Below are positions 47,801 through 57,660 of a stretch of 64,000 bases of DNA, in pieces; position 1 is the stretch's first letter, and each line of letters opens with the position of its first letter. A program made the translations under genes and the position numbers. The notes beneath the pieces were generated by a model. The model saw only the letters and a list, made by a program, of their open reading frames with translations, did not search any database and was not told the origin of the DNA. Source of the stretch: Laburnicola sp. R22_1 (taxonomy: Eukaryota > Ascomycota > Dothideomycetes > Pleosporales > Didymosphaeriaceae); assembly GCA_014281115.1 (NCBI GenBank), contig JACONQ010000014.1, positions 682,001 through 746,000 on the forward strand. The letters are read 5' to 3'.

Positions 47801-48703
47801 AAACCGCAGGAAGAGTCTGCTGCCAAGGTCATTGGGACTCCGTACGGCTCTACCCATTCACAGCCCGATTTCGCCTCAATGACAACCTCACTAAAGACCA
47901 GGGACGAGGCTACTCCTCGAGGCTGGTTCAAGAACACTGGCAACAAGCCCCAGGACCGGGTCAAACCTATGCACCACAACAGCAGTAACACTAATTTGGT
48001 CGGCGAAGACAGCTCGGTGTTGTTTGGATCCGATTTGACCGCCCGTTGCGATTTCGAGAAACGGTTGATCCCTGCGATTGTCACTCGCTGCGTTGAGGAA
48101 GTGGAGACACGAGGTTGGTTCCTCTATACTTGTACAGCGTTCCAGCTAACACACTCTAGGCATGGATGTTGAGGGCATCTATCGCAAGAGCGGTGGCACC
48201 TCTCAGGTCAATCAAGTCAAGAGTGGCTTCGAGGCTAATGACGAATTCGACCTCGCGGATCCTGATCTTGATATACATGCCGTCACCTCAGCCTTGAAGA
48301 GTTATTTCCGTCGATTGCCAGTTCCCTTGATCACATTCTCTATATACGATCAATTCCTGGAGGCCGGGGCTATCGAAAATCATGAGCACAGGGCTAGAGC
48401 TTTGCATACTGCTATCAAAGATGTGCCTCGTGCACACTACGACACACTACAATTCCTGGTATTCCACTTGTCTCGGATCATCCAGCATGCCAATGACAAC
48501 CTGGTGAGTGAAGTGTATTCAACTCGAAATACCCAATGCTAACAAGACCCTAGATGACGCCGCTCAACCTTGCCGTAGTATTTGCACCGACGATCATGCG
48601 GCCCATGGACATTCAACGGGAATTGACAGATATGCAAGCGCAGCGAAACGCCGTCCAAGCACTTCTCGAGGATCATAAAAATATCTATTTCGAGGAAGAG
48701 TAG
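44887..48703 (+). CDS. LIM-domain Rho GTPase-activating protein, Rga-type
   Basis: Model: join(44887..44964,45017..45047,45111..48113,48160..48503,48554..48703), 1,201 aa; all five exons stay in frame. Two LIM domains lie at about residues 20-135 (CKGCGEILEEGKAFELAGNR, HIDCFRCNTCG; CNHCGNKIEDL, CANCFRCRNCKRKIE). About 200-665 is Ser/Pro-rich with several PxxP motifs. A coiled coil covers about 670-835 (LRNELRFAHQKIAALEAEKN onward). The RhoGAP domain occupies about 1005-1195: the arginine finger is in VEGIYRKSGG, then LKSYFRRLPVPLI and NLAVVFAPTIMRP. Rga/Lrg-type proteins switch off Rho or Cdc42 at sites of polarised growth and septation. The LIM exons and the last RhoGAP exons are short and need splicing to be seen. 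Which GTPase is the target cannot be told from sequence. Confidence 0.95.
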
Positions 48704-49570
48704 CCTCGCCCCAAGTCCAGTCTCTCCAGGAATACGGACGCCAACGTACATGCGATGAATCTGCGCTTCGACTTGACAGAAACTTTTTGGAAGCTCCTTC
48801 GTAATCAGTTGGCCGACGACTGCTGGCCATTGAAATTGTCGAAGGCCTTTTCACTTCTATTGTCCGACATGAAAGAACCACACCCGGACCTTTCTTCGAT
48901 TCTTTGTATATGCGCATCATCTTGTACACAAATTGAACACCGCGACCGTCGGCGCAGCCCCTCAGATCCTTTTCGCGCACGGCGCTATGAACAAACCTTT
49001 ACCTTTCTCGTATCCACATTCACGACACCGTTTCGGAGTTGCGAGGGTTGGAAAGCTGGTAGGGACGTGTCCACTTCTGTTCTTGTCTATGACGTGGTCT
49101 TCTCCCTTTTCTAGCTCTTCTTTTGGGATAAGAGAGGGACACTTCTGGCGTTAGGCGGCTTGAGCGGATGTTCTTGTTTTACTATACCCTTGTGGGTTCT
49201 TTCTGAGTGGGCCAGGTAGCATGATGGGAATTCAAGACTTTGACCATTGACTGAGCTGTGGTATTTGTGCAAGGTGATGCTGACTTTTTCTATCAAGACA
49301 TCTGATGTTGACTATTTCAAGGTTGCACTGAGCAGTCCTGGAGCCATGGATTGCTGGAGCCCTGGAGCGCCCGGGCATAGAATCGGCACGTGATCCAAGG
49401 TAGGCCGGGGCCCGCCTTGCCCATTCGGTTAAGCCTCCCGCTTAGAAATGCAGCTCCGAGGATCGCCCCGACTTTTTGTTGGCCATCTGGCACAGCTCGG
49501 ACGACAGCTGTCCAGCGACAACCACGCCGTTCTTTCGATTCTTGTCCATCCTCCTTTCGCCCCTCCCACC
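48704..49570. other. Intergenic, no gene supported
   Basis: RhoGAP 3' UTR and Mia40 promoter. Short frames only. Confidence 0.5.
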
Positions 49571-50641
49571 ATGTTCCGGCCAGCAACACGATTAATCGCG
49601 CGCTCCACGGTGGGGCGCGCCGTGCCTCGGGCTGTCGCGCCCGCCCGCCGCTTCCTCAGCACAGCTCCCCCGACGCAGAAATCGCGAAGTTGGAAGAGCC
49701 TGGCTGCTCGTGTGGGACTCGCGGGCGCCATAATATACTACTATAACACGACGGACGTGTTTGCCGAGGAGCCTCGATGTGAGTGCGATGAGGCGTAGAA
49801 GTGGCCATGCCGTGCTAATGGTGCGTTTAGACGCTGTGCAAGCTTTGCCGGTTGCAGAGGAGGATACGGAGCAGTTACCTACTATCGAGGATGTGGCGAA
49901 GGAGCGACTTCGACGGAAAGCAGAGGCGGATGCACGAGCGGCTGCGCAGCAGGAGCAGGATGAGCGGGCGGCGGGCGCATCTGAGGACGGTGCTGCGCCC
50001 GCGGGGGGTGTAGAAGAGCTGGAAGAGGAGGCGGGACAGCAGGGCGCGTTCAATCCCGAGACGGGCGAGATCAATTGGGATTGTCCGTGTCTGGGTGGCA
50101 TGGCTGATGGGCCCTGCGGGCCAGAGTTCAAGGCTGCGTTTAGCTGCTTTGTCTTCTCGACTGAGGAGCCCAAGGGCATGGATTGCGTTGAGAAGTTTAA
50201 GTACGTTGGGCGCGCTTTTCGAGAGACTATACGACGGCACGATACTGACCCTGTGATAGGGATATGCAGACCTGCTTCCGACAATACCCTGAGATCTATG
50301 GCTCCGAGCTTGACTCTGACGCCGAGGATGACGACGACGAAATCCCCGCCGACGAAGCGCATGCTGCGCCTGCATCAGAAACCTCTTCCGCCGCCGAGGC
50401 AGGCAGCGCCGAAACCGCACACCCCAACGTCGAACGATCACAAAACCCGATGAAGACCCCTCCCCCCACAAAGCCAGAACCAACTCTCGTACCCGAATCC
50501 TACCGACCCAGCAGCGACACCGAGCGCGCCCCCGCCGCAACCAAACAGGTGCAGCAAAACCACGAGCCCGTGAGCGAGAGCGACTCGCTCGTCCCCAAAG
50601 CAGCGCACCACGCGTCGTCGGATTCTCCGCTGAAGAAATGA
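49571..50641 (+). CDS. mia40: Mia40/Tim40, mitochondrial intermembrane-space import oxidoreductase
   Basis: Model: join(49571..49778,49831..50200,50260..50641), 319 aa. The N-terminus is a basic mitochondrial presequence ([20 protein letters not shown]) followed by a single membrane segment ([11 protein letters not shown]), as in fungal forms anchored in the inner membrane. The core domain has the catalytic Cys-Pro-Cys motif ([11 protein letters not shown]) and the twin CX9C pairs: [11 protein letters not shown] and CVEKFKDMQTC, the second completed only by splicing. Mia40 oxidises and traps small Cys-rich proteins in the intermembrane space and is recycled by Erv1. An Ala/Glu-rich region precedes the core and a long acidic, Pro/Ser-rich tail of about 110 residues follows. 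The tail is variable in fungi and of unknown use. Confidence 0.96.
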
Positions 50642-51656
50642 GGAGTCGTGAGATGAGCGGCGTGTGTATTATAATCGGTTACTAGCATGGCTGGAGCACT
50701 TGGTATATCTTTTTGGAAGGTGCGGTGCGGTGCGGTGCGGTGCGGTGCATTTCGGATGGCTGGCGAAATTTTCTCTCTGTGTGCGTGAGTCTCCCTCCCT
50801 TGCTCAGGCGCAAAAATGTATATTATTTGTAGTCTAGTTGATAGAGATGCTCCTGTCACATACTGTACTGTACTAGGTAGCTAGCTAGGCATGGACCAAG
50901 GTGTGCAACTTTGATGAGATGGAAAATTGAATTGGTAATGGAAGGTTTGTACTACACTACTGGGTAGCTACTTATTCCCCTCTGTCGTATATCGCTGTAT
51001 TGGTACTACGCTGTTGAGTTGTTTGTTATTGGGTGTGAAGCTGTAAAGTCGGTTGTGGCTGACCTCCAATACTACATCCGTGACAACGATGCGGGAGGTG
51101 GGATAGATAGACGGTTGGTAGGTATTGTTTGATATGGTTGCTATTCGTGGGATGGGATGGGATTTCTAGAATGAATCATCCCTATTTATGGTCCGAGGAC
51201 CATCTGCAATTACACGCTATAGTGCAGACAGCCCAGTCAGCAACTTCTTAACTTGTACGTGCAATATGAGGTCCACGATCATCCGCATGGCTTATTTACT
51301 TCACATGGGAGATTCAAAAAATAAACATACTTTGGCAATCAGGTCTTCAAAAAGTGTGGACACACATATACAATACACGAGACGAGGCCATCACACGCGC
51401 ACACACCAACGCGCAAGCTAACGTCATGCCAATCCATACAGAAGAGCTGAGAGATGTATATTCGTCCTAACTACTACTGCCGCAAGGAACAAGGCAATAG
51501 ATCAAACGTGGATCCGCCAATTCTTCAAGCCGTCGGTCGGGGGATCCAAGAGAGGAATCGGGGGGAATCTATCGTGAGACGGGCTGTCGGTTGTGGTGAA
51601 CGTTGTGTGGAGAGGAGAGGAGAGGAGACAAGTGTAGAAGGCTAGACGACGCCCAT
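50642..51656. other. Convergent 3' region with a pentanucleotide repeat
   Basis: This lies between the ends of Mia40 and OM14. No gene is supported. Includes the (GGTGC)n run listed next. Confidence 0.5.
50719..50749. repeat. Microsatellite (GGTGC)6
   Basis: Six copies of ggtgc in tandem, about 80 bp after the Mia40 stop codon. Confidence 0.9.
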
Positions 51657-52404
51657 CTACTTCTTCGGGCGGTACTTCTTGAAGAGGTATCTAAACGCAT
51701 TAGCACCTCGTCACAACCACCGCAAGCAAAAGGAGCCAAAAACTCACTGAGAAACGTAGTAATCTCCCACGGCGAACAGTCCCACGACACCCGCCCAAGC
51801 ACCGACAACCTTCCAGCTCAGCTCTTTGGCAGCCCACTTCCTGTATGCGCCTACGCTCAGCGCGGTACCCAGGATGCCCACCGTGATCGCATTGCCTATC
51901 ACGACGGGGTTATCCGCGTTCTTCTTTGCGACGTGGGCGTCCTTTTTGGCGCGGTGTTTTGCGCGGTCTTTGGCCGCGGCGGCGTGCGCGGCGGCCTCTT
52001 TGGCTTGCGCTTCCATCTCAATGCGCTCTTGCTGCGTCTCCGTCTTGACGGTTTGCGATTCGAAGTCCGAGGGCACGCTGGAGATGTGTGGAGAGTCGAC
52101 GTCGACGAGGGAGGAGACGGAGTCGTCTGTGTGCTCGACTTGGGGCGGGGCGGGCGCGCGACTGGGAGTAATGTTAGATGAGGGTCTCTGATGGGGAGCT
52201 GGGTGGTTGGGAGGTGCTGTCGTAGGTAGAAGCTTTGCTCGAGCGATGCGAATAAAGCGGCGGCGAGCAAGGCTCACGAGCATGAGGGAGAGTACTTACG
52301 CCTGCGGCACTGTTAGCCCAATCTCTCCGTTCCTTGTAAGTCATTCAACTCACTTCTTCGGGGCTCTGCTTGGGGCCCTTGGCAGCAACGTCCGCGTACG
52401 ACAT
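51657..52404 (-). CDS. om14: OM14-type mitochondrial outer-membrane protein, with a 2-nt exon
   Basis: Model: complement(join(51657..51690,51748..52161,52300..52301,52354..52404)), 166 aa. Exon 1 encodes MSYADVAAKGPKQSPEE. The middle is charged and Ala/Lys-rich (RIEMEAQAKEAAAHAAAAKD). The C-terminal third has two to three hydrophobic stretches (VIGNAITVGILGTALSVGAY; VVGAWAGVVGLFAVGDYYVS) and ends in a short basic tail (YLFKKYRPKK). This fits the OM14 family of the fungal mitochondrial outer membrane, which in yeast acts as a ribosome/NAC receptor. Exons 1 and 3 do not join in frame by themselves. A 2-nt exon (GC) flanked by a GCAG acceptor and a GTAAGT donor restores it and gives EEARAPAPPQ. 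Both flanking introns have CTAAC branch points. The alternative acceptor at CATCAG would give EERPSSNITPSRAP without the microexon. Confidence 0.85.
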
Positions 52405-53175
52405 GTTGACAGCTATTATCTCTTGATATGAAGCTTTAGAAGCAGACTGTGGTAATGCGCGGGTAAGTGCTGGTCGAAGAGAGATGGCCGACGAGCGCAG
52501 ACGAGTTATGGAGGAGTCGTGTGATGGGGGGAGCGGGCAGAGTCGGAGCTTGAAGGAGTTGGCGCTACCTACGTCATTCCGCGCGCATAAGAGCGACGCG
52601 TCAAATTGTTCGATTTTCATTCATTCATATCAGTTTATAGTCGACCTAACCCTTTTACAAATTATAAGACTTAATAGCAAGCACAACTAAGGTTTAACAG
52701 CTAAAGTACGTAAAAAAAAGGGCGCCATTAGGATCAGCTATAGTGGGGAGCCGAAGCATGACGCGATGATTGTAAAGGGCCGATCGACCAAGATCGCGGA
52801 CGCGTGAGTAGACAGGCTGGGATATTCCTTGTCTTTGGCGCATAGATTTATAGCCTGTGTGCCTGTGCAACGTTGTAGTACCTTTGTATGATAAACTGGG
52901 CATATACTGAGGCTATCTTCATGCGAGATTGTACTCACAATGGTGCAATGCAAGTCTCTATTCACTAGAGTAACTAAAATACAGCAAATTATCAGAAGCC
53001 TTTCAGACCAGAGAAATGCCTAACAGAAATGACGATGTCGATGGAAGCCATACCGACATCCCAACACCAAACGCCCCAGGTCCCAACCCCTCATCAAAGT
53101 CCAGTACAGAATAACGCATCTGCCGTCGGAGACTTCCCTGTATCGCTCAAACACCTTGTTCTGCCTACACTTATT
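52405..53175. other. Intergenic, no gene supported
   Basis: The OM14 promoter is on the left and the RSC8 3' UTR on the right. The middle (52,620-52,720) is AT-rich. No domain-bearing frame. Confidence 0.5.
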
Positions 53176-55527
53176 CTACAACTCCTGCTTTCCGAAACCC
53201 TCAGCCCCCTCAGCGATGGGTTGCACACTGCCATCCACACTGTCCCTCTTGATACCCACGCCCTCCTCGCCCTTTCCGACGCCGAAGAGCGCAATGGCAT
53301 CTGTAAGCGCCTTGACAGCATCTTTGGGGCTCATAGCACCAGGTAGTCCCGCACCACCCAGATTTCCACTAATCTTTTTGGTAGCCTCTTCCATCGCGCG
53401 TACTCGTCGCTGGAAGTTCAGGCGATCCATGAAGAGCTGCTGGCGGCGGCGCTGCAAATCACGGCGTTCAGCGGCGTGGAGCTTCTCGAAGTCGTTAAAG
53501 TGCTGCATCTTGAGCTGCAGTTTCTGGGTTTGAAGGTTAACGGCGCCAGACACGAGGCGCGTGATATGGCGCTCCTCATGCGAAGCGAGGGCGGAAGCGC
53601 GGGCAGCAGACAGCGCAAAGGGTAGAGTTGTGAGGGGGTTGTTCTCTTGAGGATCTGCGCCGACGAGATCTCTGGTTTTGCTGGCGTCTTGCACGGTATC
53701 CACATCCATCGCATCTTCAGTCTTGGTATCTTCTTCGGTCGCCTTCTCCGTTTCCTTCTCCTTGCCCTTTTCGCTCGCGGCGGGCTTAGTAGTGTCGATC
53801 TTTTTCTGCAAATCCTCTTTCATCTGAGTTACGCTACGTTTGGCAGCAACGGCAACCTCAGCGACATTGGCAGGTGCCAGTCCTACCATGAAGCCAACAA
53901 CACTCAAAATCGGGTTGTCGCCATAGAACAGGGGCAATCGGCCTTCTTTCAAGTGTTCTAGATCTCGAAGAAACTTGGTCGAGGGAAGCCCTCCTTCTGA
54001 CTGCGGTTCCGCTGGTTCAGCATACTTGGTGTCGATTTCAAGCTGTAGGAACTTCATCACGCACTGCTCCCGCGTCTTTGTTACTACGTGGTCGGCGACG
54101 CCGTTCCAGTCGTCATCACACATCTCCAGGCCTTCAAGCAACAATAGCAATTCCTCTTGGGTCCAGTGGTCTTCAACATCCGGTGCCGCGGGGTAGTCTC
54201 CCCGATCAACCTTTACGAAATCACTGGCCGACATGGTACCGTCATAATGCCCGTCGACCACACATCTTGGGCACAGCTCTTCTTTGTTGGCCCGACCCGG
54301 TTGGTCCACAGATTTAGCGTTGTGGTAGTAGACGCGACTGCAGTCAATTCCGCAAAAGTTACAAACGACCTTCTTCGCGGGTTCTCTGGTCTGTTCCTCG
54401 AGCTTTTGTAGGCTCACCGAAGAGCCAGCACCGTTACTTGCGCTCTCTCCGTTCGCAGTCTTGTCACCTGGTTCAGCGGAGACCTCCTTGCCATTAGACT
54501 CGTAGATGTTTCGTCCCACGATGGATTTGGTTTCTGTTTTGGCCACTGGCTGTTGGCTAATAGCTCGTTCAGTTCCGGCATGTGGTTTCCCTTGCGTGAT
54601 CTTTGAGCCGGGGGCAGGCTGGAACGCCTGTAAGCCTCGAGGTGTATCGACAGTGAGACGGAAGTGACTTGTAGTCGGAGGACCAATATTCGAAGGACGT
54701 TCCTGGGGGTCGACCTATACAACGGTTAGAGATGGCAGAACACCGGACGGGTTTAGTGGTACCTGATAGTTGATCAGCCCCCACTGTTCTAGGAAGGCGT
54801 GCACGCGCATGATGGCGCACACGTCACCTGCCAGATTGCGCCGACAGGCCGTGACAGTAAGATACTCGTCAGGATTCAGGCGGTACGTGTTGATCATGAA
54901 GTCGCGATAGTCGCGGTACACGGCCGGCGTCTTGCTGCGATTCCGGCCGTTGAAGAATTCCGGCAATGCCTTGCTCTCGCGACGGTCGATGTACCGCATG
55001 TCGAACCATGTAGCATAGCTTGGGACAATGGTCGCATACGTCTGTGCGACGAGATGCGAACGCGCGGTCGCCTGCAAGTCGGCCTTTGCCTGCGCATCGG
55101 GATCGGCAGCCTCTCCGTCCTTCTCTTTCTTGGTGTCGTCGACACCACCCATCTCTTCATCGTCCTGGCCGTCTGCATCTTCAGCCTCTGGTCTTGGGCC
55201 ATCAGGGGCGTCGAGCGGATTATCGGACACGGGCGCGGGCGTCGTCGTTGAGGCTTCGCGCGACGATTGTTTGATTGCCGGGTCCTCGAGCATCAAGACA
55301 TCTATATAGTCGCTTAGTCGATGGGAATCTATCGGACTTGAGAAGCCATCGCAAAGCCCATCACTCGGCGGCTCGTTTGCATCCATGGCGTGCAACGAGG
55401 CGCGATGAGTGGCAGGGCATGGGGGAACAAACGTACCATTGTCCTCAGCATGGGAGTGCGCCTGGGTCGCACTTTCCCCTGCGACGTCTTGCGTAGCGGC
55501 GCCGGTGGCAGTCGCGTCGTCTGCCAT
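53176..55527 (-). CDS. rsc8: RSC8/SWI3-type SWIRM-SANT chromatin-remodelling subunit
   Basis: Model: complement(join(53176..54714,54763..55527)), 767 aa, with a 48-bp phase-0 intron right after the SWIRM domain. SWIRM lies at about 155-260 ([56 protein letters not shown]). A ZZ-like zinc segment is at about 380 ([15 protein letters not shown]...LCPRC). SANT is at about 440-490 ([33 protein letters not shown]). A C-terminal coiled coil follows ([20 protein letters not shown]). These proteins are core scaffold subunits of the SWI/SNF or RSC complex. A further 135-bp in-frame intron at 55302..55436 is possible (GTACGT donor, ATATAG acceptor) and would give a 722-aa form. It is divergent from ETF-alpha. 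Confidence 0.94.
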
Positions 55528-55972
55528 GACTTTGTCAGGTTAGCGAACACTCTGGGGACTGGCAGGCGTTGGTGCGCGGATAAAGGGAGGCGCGGGTGCG
55601 AAAGGGAAGCCGGAGCTGCGCGCCAGATGCAGCGACAAGACGGGAGCCACACGGCGGTGGGGTGGTAATGAAGGTGGGGATGGAGGGGATGCGCGCTGTG
55701 GTGGTCGTTCGCGCTGGACGCGATGCTCCGTACCTTCAAAGTTCGGCGTTGCAAGGTCCCAAGGTTCCCAGGTTCCCTGGGGCCGTCACGTGATACGTAG
55801 ATCTTGGCTGCAGCTCCGCCCTACCTCTATCGAGGCGCGATCGGGAAGCGATGCGAGCTGAGTTCAACGTCTGCCGGTGCTTGGGCGGCCTTTCCCTCTT
55901 TTGCTGCACCTCCCACTCGACAGATACTCTTTGCTTCTTGCCTATTTCAGTTGCCACCAGCTGAAGTCGAAC
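55528..55972. promoter_or_regulatory. Divergent promoter, rsc8 / etfA
   Basis: A 445-bp gap between opposed start codons that must serve both genes. GC-rich, with no clear TATA box. Confidence 0.4.
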
Positions 55973-57122
55973 ATGTTCTCCGTCGCGAGGAACGCAGTCC
56001 TCCGGCACGCGCGGACACAGCTCCGGCTATCGCAACCCGTCACAGTCCCCCACTACTCGGCCCTTGCACGATTACTATCGACATTGGCAGTCCTCGAACA
56101 AAGAGATGGGAAACTGAACCCTGCCTCACTGTCTGCAATCACCGCCGGAACGAAGCTGGGAGGGTCAATAACCGCCTTCGTCGCCGGGAGTGGGGTGAAG
56201 TCAGTGGCGGACGAGGCCGCCAAGGTCAAGGGCATAGAAAAGATAATATACGTCGAGAATGGCGCATATGAGAAGGTCCGTTGGCCGGCATTGTTGCCCT
56301 TGGGCGATTGCTGACTGTCGATACAGGGACTGCCCGAGAACTACGCTCCACTGCTCGTCGAGAACGTCAAGAAGGGAGGCTACACACACATTCTGGCTGG
56401 GCACTCAGCATTCGGGAAGAACCTGTTGCCCCGCGTTGCTGCCCTCCTGGACACGCAGGCCATCTCAGACATCACTGCTATCCAGAGTGAAGATAGTAAG
56501 TGGGGTAACATCCAAGCCAGTACATGTACTTATATCTTTCGCAGCATTCGTGCGACCAATCTATGCTGGAAATGCCATCCTGACGGTGCAATCGTCAGAC
56601 CAAACCAAGGTCATCACAGTTCGAGGCACCGCCTTCCCTTCGCCGGAAACTGAAGGCGGCTCAGCTGCCGTAGAGGAAGGTGTAGACCCCAAGGCCGAGT
56701 GTCCTACAGAGTGGATATCAGAAGACCTGGCCAAGTCTGACCGGCCGGATCTTGGTTCAGCAGACAAAGTGGTGTCAGGAGGACGGGGTCTCAAATCGAA
56801 GGAGGAGTTCGACAGACTCATGCCTCCGCTCGCAGATGCGTTGGGCGCTGCTATCGGCGCTTCGCGAGCAGCTGTCGACAGTGGATTTGCGGACAACAGT
56901 CTGCAGGTTGGGCAAACGGGCAAGAACGTGGCGCCGCAACTGTACCTATGTGCCGGTATCTCTGGCGCTATCCAGCATTTGGCGGGTATGAAGGATAGCA
57001 AGGTCATTGCAGCCATCAACAAGGACGGCGACGCACCCATTTTCCAAGTCGCAGACGTTGGTCTTGTCGGAGATTTGTTTGAAAAGGTTCCTGAGCTCAC
57101 GGAGAAGCTCAAGTCGCAATAG
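55973..57122 (+). CDS. etfA: Electron transfer flavoprotein alpha subunit, mitochondrial
   Basis: Model: join(55973..56275,56327..56495,56545..57122), 349 aa, with introns of 51 and 49 bp. The N-terminus ([20 protein letters not shown]) is an Arg-rich presequence for matrix import. The N-terminal domain starts [20 protein letters not shown]. The FAD-binding C-terminal domain is complete: [60 protein letters not shown] and [20 protein letters not shown], the ETF-alpha signature. With ETF-beta it carries electrons from acyl-CoA and other dehydrogenases to ETF-ubiquinone oxidoreductase. Length is typical for the family. Confidence 0.97.
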
Positions 57123-57660
57123 AAGTCTGATCTGAAAGACGATGTACTATTTGTATCAAGATTCAACAGCTCCAGCGAAGGTCAATGTCTTGGTTTTGAT
57201 GCTCAAGTGATCAATCAATCGGTCATGTGCTAATCTTGGTGCCCACTGCCCAGGTGGTCGCTGCCAGATCTGCGTCGATCGTCGATTGCTCCTCCCGCCA
57301 AGGACTCAGCGTGGCGTCCATTCCCAGCAAGTACGGTCCCCGGCACTCCTCTACTATTCCTCGAACCCTGCAAACATCTCTTTTATCACCCTTTCTTCTT
57401 CCCTCAAAACCTTCCCATCTTGCTTTCACATTCCTTGTCGTTCTTTGTTCTTAGCGTCTCCCTCAGCACCTCACCTGATTACCTAAACTGGTCGCCTCTA
57501 CCTGTGCAACCCTGATTAATACTGCTGGCTATCCGTGAAACCTCTCTCCCAGTCTAGCGGATATCGGCTGTGTCGCCAAGAGAAGACCTTGGCAACTGCG
57601 CATGATTATTATGGCTTTATCCAGACCGACAGGATAGCACCAGCAGTCTGACGATTCGAC
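57123..57660. other. Intergenic, etfA 3' UTR and tok1 promoter
   Basis: CT-rich over 57,330-57,470. No other gene is supported. Confidence 0.45.
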
